A stretch of 54,799 nucleotides of DNA from Setomelanomma holmii (GCA_010015745.1 ML978318.1:1-54799), one strand, 5' to 3'. Numbered from the stretch's first letter, positions 44,168 through 54,799 are shown. The notes: generated from the sequence alone by a model not told the origin. A program made the numbers and translations.

Positions 44168-45650
44168 ATGGTAGGAGCTTCGTCTTTGATCCACTAGTTT
44201 GTCGCGCTCGTTGGGCAAGAAACCATTACGTCCAGTCCGTTCGCACCGCTCCCTGACGAATTGGTCCTGGAGATCTGCGACCAAATCTTGCCAATCGACT
44301 TTGATAACCGCAGACTACATACTGGGGATGCGCCTCGAGCTCGGAGAACGTTCGTGGCTCTTGCTTTGACATGTCGCTACTTACACCCCATTGCGACACG
44401 GTATCTGTGCCACACCTACCATGCGAGACTACCTAACCGACTTTCTGCGAACGACTCACCAACTCCGTGAACACGCCTCACATCTTCGAGAGCTCGTTCT
44501 CGATGATCCCGAACCAATACTAGAGATGCGCGCGATGGACAATCATCATCCCAAATTGAGCATGCCGACCGATGCGCTTGCCACAGAAGTCCGTCGACTT
44601 CGACTTCCGTTCCAGCCAAAATGGCTTGACATGCTGTCGCACGATCCAGAAGCTGTAGATCTGGCTCTGATAATTCATCAATCGCGCCACTCACTACAGT
44701 TCTTGGACGTACCCGCCTGCGTTCCGAAATAGAGGATCTACGTACGCCCTTCAACGTATAAGGATGGCCTTGTCTGGCTGGACCCACTCATTCAATATGC
44801 TCAATAGGTCAACGTTGGTACCCTGGGCGAACATGGATTTCTCGACCTCTATCGTCTGTCCATAAGTCTGACTTATGTTTCTCAATGGCACCAAATAGCC
44901 CCTATTATGCTTCTACCCTCGCTCAGGATCTTGCAGCTCACGTGTCTAACATTGTGGCCGTCCTCAACTCAACGAGATCTCGCGCATTGGCGCTTGCCAC
45001 CCAGATCTTCGAGGATCAACGAAATTCACATGTTGTACTCAAGAGTTCCTTCGAGCCTTCTCGTAAGGATGCTGGAATCGTGCCAGGCTGTTGAGAATTT
45101 CCTGTATCTGGTCTGCGATTGTGATCCCGCGCCGCTACGTTGGCATGTTAGCTTATTCGAAGCCTTGAGGCTGCATCGCAGCAGCCTGCATGAGCTCATG
45201 ATCGATGCGTCAAGAAACCACAAAACAACAACAACATGGCAGGGACAGTGGCCATGCATGGCTTCTCTCCGAGATTTCAATAGCCTGAGACGATTACGGA
45301 TCAACCACATCGTTCTAACAGGCAAGGCGAGTGGCACCTTTCATATATCATGCCAAAGCAAAGATTCACACTGGGTGTCCATGGAATCTTGTAGCACACT
45401 ACGCGAACTTTTGCCGCCAGCTCTTCGCTATTTACACTTGATCTATGAGCGATCAGCCATGGAGCCGAACCGTAACTATGATGCCGAGCTCAGATGCCTT
45501 CTACCTAGCGAAGAGAGCTCGGACTATCCTCTACGGGAAATTGAAGTGCACCACATCTACGAGGTACCACTCCATCTACCACAACTCAAAGAAGAGTTCA
45601 TCAGTCGAGGAATCAACTTTTACCACGCCAGATGGTCGCATTATGGATAA
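44168..45650 (+). pseudogene. F-box-like protein, broken
   Basis: An ATG at 44168 is followed after nine codons by TAG (44195). The same frame then encodes an F-box-like start (APLPDELVLEICDQILPID, ALALTCRYLHPIATRYLC). Near 44415 the frame shifts to one that runs from RDYLTDFLRTTHQLREHASHLRELVLDD to 45650, broken by TAG at 44730 and at about 44806. The rest reads as leucine-rich substrate-binding sequence (SLRILQLTCL, LRRLRINHIVL, LPPALRYLHLIYERS). F-box proteins recruit targets to SCF ubiquitin ligases. An ORF starting near 44907 would give a C-terminal piece only. One frameshift and three TAG stops make a functional protein unlikely, unless introns are hidden. Confidence 0.6.
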
Positions 45651-46068
45651 GGAACGCAACCAAGGTAAGTGTAGTCCCTCGAATTGTCCAATCTGCAGTT
45701 ACCCAATGCTACTAGGCCTGATCTCAATATCGCTGATTTCATCGGGACACATTCACGAGCTATATCGCGCAATTCGAAACTTTAGCCAGAGCTGCGGGAA
45801 GTGCTAGTCTGGCCGATTTTCGCGCCTCGGTGAGGAGCGACGGTAACTTTGAAAAAGGGTATAAGTGAGAACTGTATAGCTTTGGGACAGTACATCTTGT
45901 CTTAAAGGCACATTACACATGTCGATCTTATCCATTTTTCCGCTTGTAATGCTCAGCGATGATGATGACATCGTGCCCGAAGATATGGGACCTAACTCAG
46001 GTACCGCACGCACCGTCTCAAGATCGACCATGGAATGAACCCCTCGACTCCATGCAACCCCTCACCTG

Positions 46069-46647
46069 ATGCCAGAAATGCAAAAATACCGCAACGCTAT
46101 CTATATAAGGCAGTTTTCCTTGAAAATCCAAAATACCTCAGATATTCAAGAATATACCACATCCGATGGACACACTTCTACACCCAAATGCCTACGTCGA
46201 TGCCAGATCAACAGTCTTGCATCGATGTCTTCGCCAGCATCTTCCCGCTCCTCTTCGATCTCTACAGAGAGCTTGAGGTCATCGCGCTCGGAACGCTATC
46301 GCGACCCAGAACTCCGGATTAATTTCATTCCAAGGACGAGGGTTTATGGAATACTGGTGCCATTCAAGCGCACAAATCATCTTGCGCCGCTGAAGGGGAT
46401 ATTGAAGAGTTTATCTAAGGCTGAGATGAAGTCGAAGGATGAAGGAGAGGAAGAGGAGGTGGAGAGGAGGGTAGATTCGGGATCAGGGGACGGGATAAAA
46501 GAGGACATGCATACGGAGATTGAGCGCAAGAATGAAGAGAACCGAATTCAAAAAAAGCACACCTTTGAAGAAGACGAGGATATCTGGCCTGCTGCATTTG
46601 CTCAAGACAGTGAAGAAGCGAGGATAATAGAATTGGGATTATGCTGA
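46069..46647 (+). CDS. hypothetical charged protein
   Basis: A 192-codon ORF. An internal Met near residue 53 (MSSPASSRSSSIST) may be the better start. The middle (RINFIPRTRVYGILVPFKRTNHLAPLKGILKSLSKAE) looks folded, and the C-terminal half is very Glu/Lys-rich (DEGEEEEVERRVDSGSG). No signal peptide, membrane segment or known domain. It lies between the F-box pseudogene and the DUF7587-like gene in a region otherwise lacking genes (45651-46068 holds nothing recognised). It may be a remnant or a chance ORF. Confidence 0.3.
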   Translation: MPEMQKYRNAIYIRQFSLKIQNTSDIQEYTTSDGHTSTPKCLRRCQINSLASMSSPASSRSSSISTESLRSSRSERYRDPELRINFIPRTRVYGILVPFKRTNHLAPLKGILKSLSKAEMKSKDEGEEEEVERRVDSGSGDGIKEDMHTEIERKNEENRIQKKHTFEEDEDIWPAAFAQDSEEARIIELGLC

Positions 46648-46721
46648 CTACCCGCACCACTCCACACCCGTACCAAGAGACCGTCAATAACACCGCGAAG
46701 TCATCCACACACACGCATCAC

Positions 46722-47594
46722 CTACATACCCACCTCTCTCCCAGGATGTGAGCGTATTGACGCACCATCAATCACCCCAACCGTCCTCCACTCCTGATCC
46801 TCGCCCCTCGCCACCGGCGTCTGATCACGCACCGCCTGCGCCGGAATCCGATACATGACCAGGTACTCGCCCCAATGTAACCACTCCTCCCCTCCTTTCT
46901 CTCGTCCCTTCCCATCCCCGTTTGAAGCACCACCGCCATCCTTCAGCAAATCCGCCGCCCGAAACACTGGCCCGCGCGCCAAATGCGCCGTATCAACCGT
47001 CACAACCAACGTATCCTCGCCATACTTCGCTGCAAAGCGTCTAGCCACGGCCTCTGCATGGGCTAGGTTGTCGTACACACTGATGAACGGGGAGGAGATG
47101 TTTGTTTGCTGGTGCAGGTGGGCGAGGCCGAAGCGCGAAAGGGCGGAGGTGTAGTTCAGGATTGTAGTTTGGTTCTTGGCGCTGAAGCCGGTGCTGAAGG
47201 CGTATCGGGTCTGCGCGGAGGTGTGGTGCACGCGGTAGACGAGGGGGGGTATGGCGGTTGGGGCTGAGGTGGGGGAGGGTGGAAAGGGGTAGGTGGGGGT
47301 TTGGTAGAGGGTGTAGAGGGCTGTAGGGCTATCAGTTGGTTGTAGTGGATGTAATGGTGGTGCGTACTTGTCATGATGTTGGTCGAGTGCGATCTTGTTG
47401 TTGATATGTAATGTATAGTGTCCAGTGGTGCACAGGATATTCTTTTGCGTGAAAGGGAAAGAAGTGTTTCTGAGATTCTGTGCTCTCTCAGAGGGTGATT
47501 GAGATGGAGAAAGACCTAATAGATGAAATCTTGTTGTGAACAATGTGGAGACGAACGCTCTGCAAAAATTGGATAAATTAATGGAGTCTCTCAA
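46722..47594 (-). CDS. DUF7587-like fungal protein
   Basis: A 290-codon minus-strand ORF. Residues about 115-210 carry LVYRVHHTSAQTRYAFSTGF, LSRFGLAHLHQQTNISSPFI and SVYDNLAHAEAVARRFAAKYG, the pattern of DUF7587-type fungal proteins, in which a short YRVHH start leads to a W/F-x-SPFIS-VYD core. A basic Gly-rich insertion (about 222-245) precedes the terminal WLHWGEYLVMYRIPAQAV block. The N-terminal 90 residues are low in complexity and may belong to a leader or a wrong start; an intron there is possible. Function is unknown. The gene appears intact in its core. Confidence 0.6.
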   Translation of the reverse strand: MRDSINLSNFCRAFVSTLFTTRFHLLGLSPSQSPSERAQNLRNTSFPFTQKNILCTTGHYTLHINNKIALDQHHDKYAPPLHPLQPTDSPTALYTLYQTPTYPFPPSPTSAPTAIPPLVYRVHHTSAQTRYAFSTGFSAKNQTTILNYTSALSRFGLAHLHQQTNISSPFISVYDNLAHAEAVARRFAAKYGEDTLVVTVDTAHLARGPVFRAADLLKDGGGASNGDGKGREKGGEEWLHWGEYLVMYRIPAQAVRDQTPVARGEDQEWRTVGVIDGASIRSHPGREVGM

Positions 47595-48958
47595 AAGGGG
47601 ACACCCGGATTTTTAATACTTCACAAGCATACATTGGTGACTCTACCCGTCCACACGACATTCAGATGGGTCTAAATCAGGTGTCCTGCGGTCAGGTTGA
47701 GTTGCCTTCCCCCGACGGAGCAGTGCTGAGGTCGACTGCACCAAAGTCCACTTCCCGACGGGGTCAAAGAGCTGGCGAACGCAGGTCACCAAGGGCAGGA
47801 AAAGCGAAGAGAAGTCTAACGGAGATTGGCAGCACAAACCTGGTGGCTAGCACCGACTCCATGGTACGGGAGATACAAGCATAGGCATGCAGTATGTGCT
47901 TCTTAGTAATGTACCTCATTTGAGACGTGAGAAGTGGACACGTCTTGGATAGTCCTGCAGGTGGCGATAGGCTATTCGCTACATGTACCCGGCGGCTTCT
48001 TGCACTCAATTGAGTGTGTCCAGTGAATGCCTACCCTGTGGATGGTCGATCAGCCCGAAACACCAATGAGTAGTTCCGGCAATCATGAATATTTATTGTC
48101 GGAAGGAGAAACAGGTGAAACGAAAGGCCTTTTTGACACTACTAGGACGACTCAAGTTTGAGGGATAATAAAATGCAGCATGATGAGGTTACGATGACCT
48201 TGCTTGGAACGCAGGGATGAATAAGGAGAGCTCGAAGGATTCAATGAAAGTTAGAAATCGAACCGTGTAAAGACACCTTCAAACGCTGGAACTCCTTGAG
48301 GTATGTGTAATCACGGCAAGACGACGAATCGCCTCTTCTGTTTGACGTGGCACGGATAAACGAACAGGCGCCTCGGGAGGACTAGACACGCACCACATAC
48401 AATTCGTTGATTTCGAACGGTGAGCTATGGCATGCTCGATCCCTTCAGGAAGTGAGAAGACGAAGCATGGCTGCGAGACAGGTAGGCGGGATTGCGGGAG
48501 TCTGCAGCGGCAGAGTTGTTGGGAAGGCAGGGTGCTTTGGGAGCCACTTGTCAACGACACTCACCGCTTGTTTGAGCAAGTCAGATTGACCACTTTCTAC
48601 GCTGCGGTGTGGTTGCCTAGAGATGTGTAATGTCGGGTGGAAAGGAGTGAATGGTCATCGCACGTGGGTCGGGTCGACTTCAGTTCCGCAACGACGCTAG
48701 GCCGCTTTAGGCTCAGATGTCTTTTCATCATCTCGACATCGAGGAGCTCAGATCAGCCATTAACAGCCCGCAAATGATTGCCAAACGCCAGCGCCAAACG
48801 AACAGCACTCCGAAACCTCGAAATTAATGCTGCGATACCTCAATCGGCCTTTGCAAAGCCCCTGCGGAACTGGACGTGGGTGAAAAGTCCCACCAAATTC
48901 CAGCGACACCTTTCGGACCACCCTTCTCCATACCTACCGCATCCTCTTCACATCCACC
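47595..48958. other. gene-free intergenic stretch
   Basis: About 1.4 kb with only short ORFs on both strands and no domain. It is the upstream region of both the DUF7587-like gene (minus) and uL30m (plus). Confidence 0.5.
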
Positions 48959-49237
48959 ATGTCGTACTTTCGGATAACACTCATACGCTCCGGCATCGGC
49001 CTGCCATATAAGACACAAGGCGTGCTCAAGGCGCTCGGCCTACGAAAACGAATGACGACCGTCTACCACCCTGTCACACAATCAGTCGCCGGTCAGATCA
49101 TGCGAATAAAGGAGCTCGTCGACGTCAAGGAGGTCAAGAACCCCATGACGAAGGAACAGATGCGCGCTGCGCGGCGGCCGGATCCAGGGTATTATATCGA
49201 GCAGAAGGCGGGACAGGCTATGGGCGTGTACGAGTAA
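48959..49237 (+). CDS. MRPL33: mitochondrial large-subunit ribosomal protein uL30m
   Basis: A 92-residue single-exon protein beginning MSYFRITLIRSGIGLPYKTQ. The L30 core is evident (RITLIRSGIGLP, VLKALGLRKRMTTVYHP, VAGQIMRIKELVDVKEV), followed by a short C-terminal extension (MRAARRPDPGYYIEQKAGQAM) typical of fungal mitochondrial forms. Bacterial L30 is about 60 residues; yeast Mrpl33 is 86. It is part of the large subunit of the mitoribosome. Import information probably sits in the N-terminal basic residues. This is the only intact housekeeping gene between the F-box and HET remnants. Confidence 0.9.
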   Translation: MSYFRITLIRSGIGLPYKTQGVLKALGLRKRMTTVYHPVTQSVAGQIMRIKELVDVKEVKNPMTKEQMRAARRPDPGYYIEQKAGQAMGVYE

Positions 49238-49606
49238 TGCGAGCGACAGGCTTGACACTAGGACGACGAAGACGTGTACGAATAAAGAGCGCATTCGAAT
49301 TTGCGGCATTGCTAGTATACACTTGGTTATGTACAGATAGGATGAGGTGGACTCTGAGACACCGACGTTTTGAAGCCACGGCTGCACATCCATTACTTTG
49401 CAATATATCCACTTAGCACACGATCAACCGTGATTTGTGCGGAGCCCAACATCAGATCTCTTGAGCTCGACAAGGCACGTTGAACCATCGAATTCTGCCT
49501 CTGTGCAGCTGCGAGTGTGACACATGATTGGTCCTCGTCGCAATAGCTCAGCCGCACCAAAGTGCGTTGCTCAAATACACCAGACCATCATCCTCATGCC
49601 ATATCC
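49238..49606. other. intergenic region
   Basis: Between uL30m and the first right-hand HET pseudogene. Short ORFs only. Confidence 0.45.
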
Positions 49607-51423
49607 ATGGAGCACAATATGGCAAACAGTTCGTCATCGCTAAAACGATTTTACGGAGTTGCCAACGACACGAAAGTTGTACTTGGCCTTGAATCCCAAT
49701 TTGCTGCAAGTCCGTTTCCTGATCTTGCAGCCTGGTCATCGGCCGGCATCGCCTTTGGTATGCTCCCTGGAATACTCGACTTTAGACGATGAGCGACCAC
49801 CAGCTACCGTACGAGACCTTGTCCTATTGCTGGGGTTTTACTAAGAAGCCAGCCCAAATCACACTTCTTGATGCCTGTGCGAACGAATTGTCGCCTTTTG
49901 GACATGACCCAATCGACGACCGCTCCGCGCCACCCGAACAAGGCCATGAAATGCGGCTTCCACGGGATTCTCGGTCTATCTTGTTCTCTTCCACAACGAA
50001 GCAGGACCTACCCCTAAGCAAGAAACACGAAGCAGCTCACGACCCAAACTTCTTCATTACTCGCAACCTCGAAGAAGCCCTTCGCGCGTTACGACACCCA
50101 TACGACACGCGCAGGCTATGGATCGATGCGATCTGTATCAATCAAATGGAGCCTGAGGAAAGGACGCATCAGGTGAAGCAAATGAATCTCATATACAAAT
50201 CGGCAAAACGCGTCATAGTATGGCTAGGTGCTACAGATCAGGCCAGTAAGATTGTATCTCGATCTTACGACCTTTTGAGTCAGAAGCTATGGGCTTGGAA
50301 AGGTCCTTGTGAACATTCTTATCAAGGTGTCTATCCTCTTTACGCTGCACGTCACGAAGGTCACGTGTTGTTGTACCGCGAAGACTGGAAAAAATTGGTA
50401 ACGGATTCTGTCGACGTTCATAAGTTGACCGCAGGTTCTAGGAAATTCTCTCTCACGAGACACCTACACCGGGATGGCGAAGTTCATATAGCGTTCTACC
50501 CGCTCCAGAAATCAGTTCAGTCTTTCTCACCAATCTTGATCATTATTATCTTCGACGACCACGGTTCCGCCGCATCTGGGTGTATCAGGAAGTCCCTCTA
50601 GCAAACCGCGATCATAAAAAGGTGAATTCTCAGTCACTATAGCCGTTGGAGAATTGAGGATGCCATGGTCGAACCTTCTGGTCCTCTCATCTGCGGTAGA
50701 GAAATTCATCAAAGGCAACGCCGCTTTATTTAGATGCAACGAAACGATATGCCAAAGTTTAGGGTGGTTTCAGTACTCGTGGTACCGCCCGACTAATAGT
50801 GGATGTTTGGACGTGCACTTCCGGAATCTTCTCGGACAAACAAAAGAGTTCGAGGCAACTGATCCACGCGACAAACTCTTCGCTCTCCTTCACATCGCAG
50901 CTGATACTTGTAATGTTGTGCACAGTAATGCTCTCCTAAAGCCGGACTATAAGAAGTCGTTGATGGAGATCATACTGTCTTATTGGGCTGGCGGCGTGGT
51001 GTTCTACTTCAGCATTACCATACAGGCTATCAAAGCAATCTCAGACAGACATGCGGCAAGAACGCTAGCATTCGGCTACCAAGCCCCAGACTACAAGAAA
51101 AGTGCGAGTCACGCTCTTCTTTCAGGCGTCATACCTCAATTCAACAACCATCCATTCAAGGCAACCAGAATCGCTGTCATCGAGGATTTCCATTTCCTAA
51201 GCCGGGTGACCCTGGCTTCGGCATGCCCGAGTCGCATGTTTCTGTTACCAATGATGGACGTTTGATCCTCACGGAATACAATCTCACATTAGGCGATGAA
51301 GTTGTCATATGTGAAGGTGCCGGTACGCCCTTCATATTGTCTCCGGTGGGCTCATTGGATCATGGTGAGAGGGAGTATCGTGGGCCATGTACCCTTTTCT
51401 CACCAAAGTCTGGGGCAATGTAA
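49607..51423 (+). pseudogene. HET-domain protein 1, frameshifted
   Basis: The full HET motif series is visible but spread over frames: LILQPGHRPASP and STLDDERPP (about 49718-49800), then after a shift LPYETLSYCWGF, RRLWIDAICINQMEPEERTHQ and IYKSAKRVIVWLGA (49789-50260), then in another frame IWVYQEVPLA (near 50570), a TAG near 50639, then EATDPRDKLFALLHIAADT and LLKPDYKKSL (to about 50970), and last a frame with GDEVVICEGAGTPFIL to 51423. At least three shifts and one stop break it. Intact HET proteins act in vegetative incompatibility and related cell-death reactions. It lies in tandem with a second, divergent HET copy. Confidence 0.8.
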
Positions 51424-51683
51424 CGATTATAATCTCTACACATGTTGCAAGACAACATCGCACATTCAATTCATAGCCTGCCGGTCATTTCTCAAGGCTG
51501 TTCTCGTTCGCTTGGCGGCCAATCATGCACGCTGATGTGAGCGAGGTGTGGCTGAAGCCTGTCAAGACAGGCAACCGCATCTCGCAGCTTACTGACATCC
51601 TTCTCGTCCGCGCGTACATTTTCAGTCGCTAGCTCACACTTAGCCGTTTCGGTACGTCAGTGGATCGGCACAAGAAAGCCTCC

Positions 51684-52979
51684 ATGTCACTGAATATGAC
51701 ATACGCTCAAAGCACGAATGCCAGGCCCAAAGTGACGCCATCAAGCGGGAGCTATCTACCTTTCAGAGCCATTGAGAACGATACGACTGGCTTCCTGCCC
51801 TTGAATGCAGCTTCGAACGAGATTCGATGCATCATTCTCCTACCCGGGCAGCCGGACGAGCCGATACTGTGTGAGCTACAATATGCTAGCATCGAAGAAG
51901 ATAAGGCTGGGCGATTACAGTATGAAGCGCTTAGCTACTGTTGGGACGATTTGGATGATACGGTGGACATCGGTCTGCGCTGTCCTCGTACCTATGGGTC
52001 ACAAGCCCATCGAAAGCAATCACCTGTCTTCAGCACAATCCGGTATAGGATCACGCGGAATCTTCGCACTGCATTGCAGGCACTGAGGTGTAAAGAGACG
52101 AAAAGGCCTCTTTGGGTTGATGCCATATGTATTGACCAAAGCAATCCCCGAGAAAGACACATCAGGTCGGCTTCATGGGAATGATCTACTCCTCTGCAAG
52201 CGGTGTGATTGTATGGCTGGGCTTGCCGGACTGGAGTACTCGAATTCTTTACACAATCACTATGCAACACGAACGACCCCTGCTACCTGCAGTAAATGAT
52301 CACTCAGCTCAAATAGGTTCTGTACCTCTTGGTCACAAATCTGCGAACACCTGGCCAAGTCTATACCTGAGGACGATTACTTGAAGACCATTATCACCTC
52401 TCCTGAGACCGAACTCTGCATACAGTCAGCACCGGACGTTCGTATGCGCTGGCATGCATTTTTGACCGGTTCAACCAAGTGCTTATGAGACCTTGGTGGT
52501 ATCAAATCTGGGTTGTACAAGAGGTCGTGCTAGCCTACCAGACCCCGCACGGAGGACAGAAGGTTAAATTGAGGGCGGGTCAATATCTCATGACTTGGGA
52601 TGACCTGCAGGACACGATGCGTACTATTGATGAGATGTGCCTCAAATCCGTCCTATTTCACTATGAGGATCGGAAATTTCAGAACCTTTGATGGTTTCGC
52701 AAGACGTGGTTCACCGACTTCTCATGGAGGCATGTTCCGATCTTGCCTTTACTGGACAGAACTCAGTCCTTCCAAGCAACAGATCCTCGAGACAAACTAT
52801 ATGCTCTCCTTCACCTAGCCTCCAATACTCGCGACATGTTTCTGGACGAGCCACTTCTTCGTCCTGACTACTCCAAATCTGTCGATCAAGTCATCGCTGA
52901 CTTCTGTCGTTGGCATTGTGTGAGCGTAGACGTCATGTGGGACATGTGGGAGCCCAAGACTCGTCGCGTCCTTTTTTGA
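51684..52979 (+). pseudogene. HET-domain protein 2, frameshifted
   Basis: From the ATG at 51684 one frame gives YLPFRAIENDTTGFLPLN, EIRCIILLPGQPDEPILC, LQYEALSYCWDDLDD and RPLWVDAICIDQSNPRERH, ending near 52184. A shifted frame continues with MIYSSASGVIVWLGLPDW. Later frames hold RPWWYQIWVVQEVVLAY (about 52487) and QATDPRDKLYALLHLASNT (about 52760), followed by a premature end at 52979. All landmark motifs of the family are present in order, so the gene was once complete. The spacing and wording are similar to HET copy 1 but clearly diverged, so the pair is an old duplication. Confidence 0.8.
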
Positions 52980-53186
52980 GGTCATGACGACGCTAAGCTC
53001 CAGATCATCGTCGCTATCTTCCCAAGTAGCATCAGTCTTATTCCAGTGTTGTCGATGAAGTGAATGGACTAGTAAAAGGCGCCAGAGCGTCCGCACTTTA
53101 CTTAATCAAATCCTCATTCGATCGTTGAGTTCTTCAACAACAGTGAACATGAATAGATGGACTCAACAGGATATAACGTGTTGGAT

Positions 53187-53217
53187 AAGCGAGTGAGCCA
53201 GGCAAGCGAGTGAGCCA
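53187..53217. repeat. doubled 14-bp motif at the 3' end of the right pogo-like element
   Basis: AAGCGAGTGAGCCA occurs at 53187-53200 and again at 53204-53217, about 80 bases before the stop of the transposase. A doubled motif near the end fits a terminal repeat of the element, and the left pogo-like element has a related doubled CGAGCCA. The other end of this element is beyond the window, so the repeat could not be paired. Confidence 0.5.
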
Positions 53218-53298
53218 CCCCACCAAGCTTACGCACCTGTTTAAGCGTACAACCTAACCACGTTAAGAGATAACATATGTATACATCGATATAACAGA

Positions 53299-54799
53299 CT
53301 AAGCAGTATCTAAGCTATCTTTTTTGCACGTACGCGAGTTGTGCCCAGTCTCTCTGCACCTCTTGCAGCGCGCCAGAGCCTGGCGGCTGAGGCCTGATGG
53401 ATCTCTACCTTGATGCTGTTCACGCTCTATCTGCTGGTCAGCCTCCTTCTGGGCGAGTATGCCCTCTCCCTCCCCCTTTGTTAAGACCCCCTGCCTCTGT
53501 ATCCGCTTTTTTTTGCGCTGCCTACGCTTTGTTGCTGCCTCATTAGCTCTCTCAAGGCTGGTAATGCGATTGCGCATTAGCTCAGCTGAGAGCATCATTA
53601 TCTCTGCTCCTTTCTTAAGCTGACCAATTGCCTCAATAATAGAGGCGGGCGATGAGCTCTTATGCCGACGCACGCGATCACGAATTGACGTTGATTGAGC
53701 CTCAAGCTCACGTACGTTGCTTGGCGTTTTGGCTTCCCAGGGAGCCTCTGGCAGAGTGGCTGGTGTAGGCGTACGCAGCTGCACATCTAGCTTTGACAGA
53801 ACAACGTCTGGCTGGAGTGGGACAAGGCCTGCGCCTCGAAAGGCTGAGCATATATTAGCTGACGTGAACGATCGCTCAAAGGCTGCCTTAAAGGCTGGCA
53901 GAAATTCTAGCTTTGTGATGTGGTTGATATGGTGGCGGATGAGAGCTTCAATCTCACAGCTGTACGCGCGCTTCAGCACTGAGAAGCAGACCACATCAAG
54001 CGGCTGCAATAGGTGCAACGAGTGAGGCGGCATGCAAAGCGTGTAGATATTGTTCTCTTCGCAGAGCTCTCGAAACTCAAGAGAGTGGTGGCTCTCATGG
54101 CCATCGAGGATGAGCAGCCTACGCGCCCCAACTACCTTGCCCTTTGTATGCTTAATAAAGTGCTTTAGCCACTCAACTCCAAGCTCATTAGTTGTCCAGC
54201 CATTGTCGCTGACAGCGATAGCCCAGTCGCGTGGTATATCCTCCTCGTACCAGGCAGACAGGTGGTGCTGGCCGGCAAAGATGATAAACGGTGGAATAGC
54301 CCAGCCAGCAGCGTTGATTCCTTGGATCACCGTCGTCCACTCGCGATTCCCAGGCTTGACAGCCTTTGGCCGCCCTCTCCTCTCTGACCCTGTCACAACG
54401 AGCTGAGTCGTGATCTTTCCCATCATAAAGCCAGCCTCGTCAAAGTTGTAGACGTCCTCATTGCAGATGCCGTACTTGGTCTTTGTCTGCTGTACAAGCT
54501 CAAACCAGCTCCTAATTAACACAGGATCCTCGCAGAGAGCTCTCTGCCTGTCGTACGCTCGATTGAAACGCGTTTTGAGAGAGTCTGTACGCCTAACAAA
54601 GTTGGCTGGCCACTTCTGCCCAACCTGGCCTCCGCCGCACGCAGCGAGCAGCTTATCAGCCATATCACGTACAAATGCGTACGCAGGCGCAAATCCACGC
54701 TGGTCTAGGTCAAGTATGTATCTAATAATTACCTCCTCTTCTAGCTGGGTAAGCTTCTTTGAATTGGGCTGGCAATCGCGTCGGGCAGGTCTGCCAGCG
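53299..54799 (-). CDS. pogo/Fot1-like transposase with C-terminal zinc knuckle (cut by window end)
   Basis: The minus-strand frame is open from the window end to TAA-side 53299 without a stop, about 500 codons. Upstream of the Met at 54663 the frame continues (KKLTQLEEEVIIRYILDLDQ, GFAPAYAFVRDMAD), which is the CENP-B/Tc5 HTH domain, so the true start lies outside. The DDE domain shows YNFDEAGFMMG (first Asp), LLILDGHESHHS (second Asp) and CMPPHSLHLLQPLDVVCF with the third acidic residue, as in Fot1 and jerky relatives. A basic coiled-coil region follows and then a C-terminal CKRCRETGHNSRTC knuckle (C-x2-C-x4-H-x4-C). The frame is intact, unlike the hAT copies, so the element may be young or active. 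Confidence 0.9.
   Translation of the reverse strand, partial: AGRPARRDCQPNSKKLTQLEEEVIIRYILDLDQRGFAPAYAFVRDMADKLLAACGGGQVGQKWPANFVRRTDSLKTRFNRAYDRQRALCEDPVLIRSWFELVQQTKTKYGICNEDVYNFDEAGFMMGKITTQLVVTGSERRGRPKAVKPGNREWTTVIQGINAAGWAIPPFIIFAGQHHLSAWYEEDIPRDWAIAVSDNGWTTNELGVEWLKHFIKHTKGKVVGARRLLILDGHESHHSLEFRELCEENNIYTLCMPPHSLHLLQPLDVVCFSVLKRAYSCEIEALIRHHINHITKLEFLPAFKAAFERSFTSANICSAFRGAGLVPLQPDVVLSKLDVQLRTPTPATLPEAPWEAKTPSNVRELEAQSTSIRDRVRRHKSSSPASIIEAIGQLKKGAEIMMLSAELMRNRITSLERANEAATKRRQRKKKRIQRQGVLTKGEGEGILAQKEADQQIEREQHQGRDPSGLSRQALARCKRCRETGHNSRTCKKDSLDTA

Overview
The window looks like a filamentous ascomycete chromosome, most likely a dothideomycete of the Pleosporales type (family-level inference; no species assigned). 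The evidence is short GT-AG introns of about 44-60 bases, HET-domain proteins, pogo/Fot1 and hAT transposons decayed mainly through TAG stops (as repeat-induced point mutation would produce), and fungal housekeeping genes: Rrp12, a DOCK exchange factor, mitochondrial uL30, a Ctr copper transporter, a PPIL1-type cyclophilin and a TRIP4/Rqt4-like zinc-finger protein.

Layout. (1) Bases 1 to about 13.8 kb are a transposon island. It starts with the 5' end of a pogo-like transposase and then holds five hAT transposase copies, called here X, Y, Z, E and C. Terminal inverted repeats, 8-bp target duplications and gene halves fit one history: C (+) inserted into an intron of X (-), and X inserted into Y (+). 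A 7.27-kb inversion (about 291-7561) between two 22-bp inverted repeats then scattered the halves. E sits in Z inside the inverted part. (2) At about 14.2-14.6 kb lies a decayed HET fragment beside the island. (3) From 14.8 to 43.7 kb there is an ordinary gene block: TRIP4/Rqt4-like, cyclophilin, zinc alcohol dehydrogenase, a possible small cysteine-rich secreted protein running into an antisense MFS fragment, a nucleotidyltransferase-like protein, an IFI6/27-like membrane protein, a glutathione transferase, a bicupin quercetinase divergent from an alpha/beta hydrolase, a small Tyr/Gln-rich protein, Rrp12, a DOCK GEF and a Ctr transporter. (4) From 44.2 to 53.0 kb the sequence is accessory: an F-box-like pseudogene, a weak ORF, a DUF7587-like gene, uL30m and two tandem HET pseudogenes. 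(5) The window ends inside a second pogo-like transposase with an intact reading frame and a CCHC knuckle.

Functional links. The gene block is mainly housekeeping: ribosome synthesis and quality control (Rrp12, TRIP4/Rqt4, uL30m), Rho-GTPase signalling (DOCK) and copper uptake. The divergent quercetinase/hydrolase pair could form a two-step flavonol catabolic module (inference). HET, F-box and secreted-protein remnants lie next to transposons or rearrangement scars, the usual arrangement of fast-evolving fungal regions. No tRNA, rRNA or CRISPR was seen.
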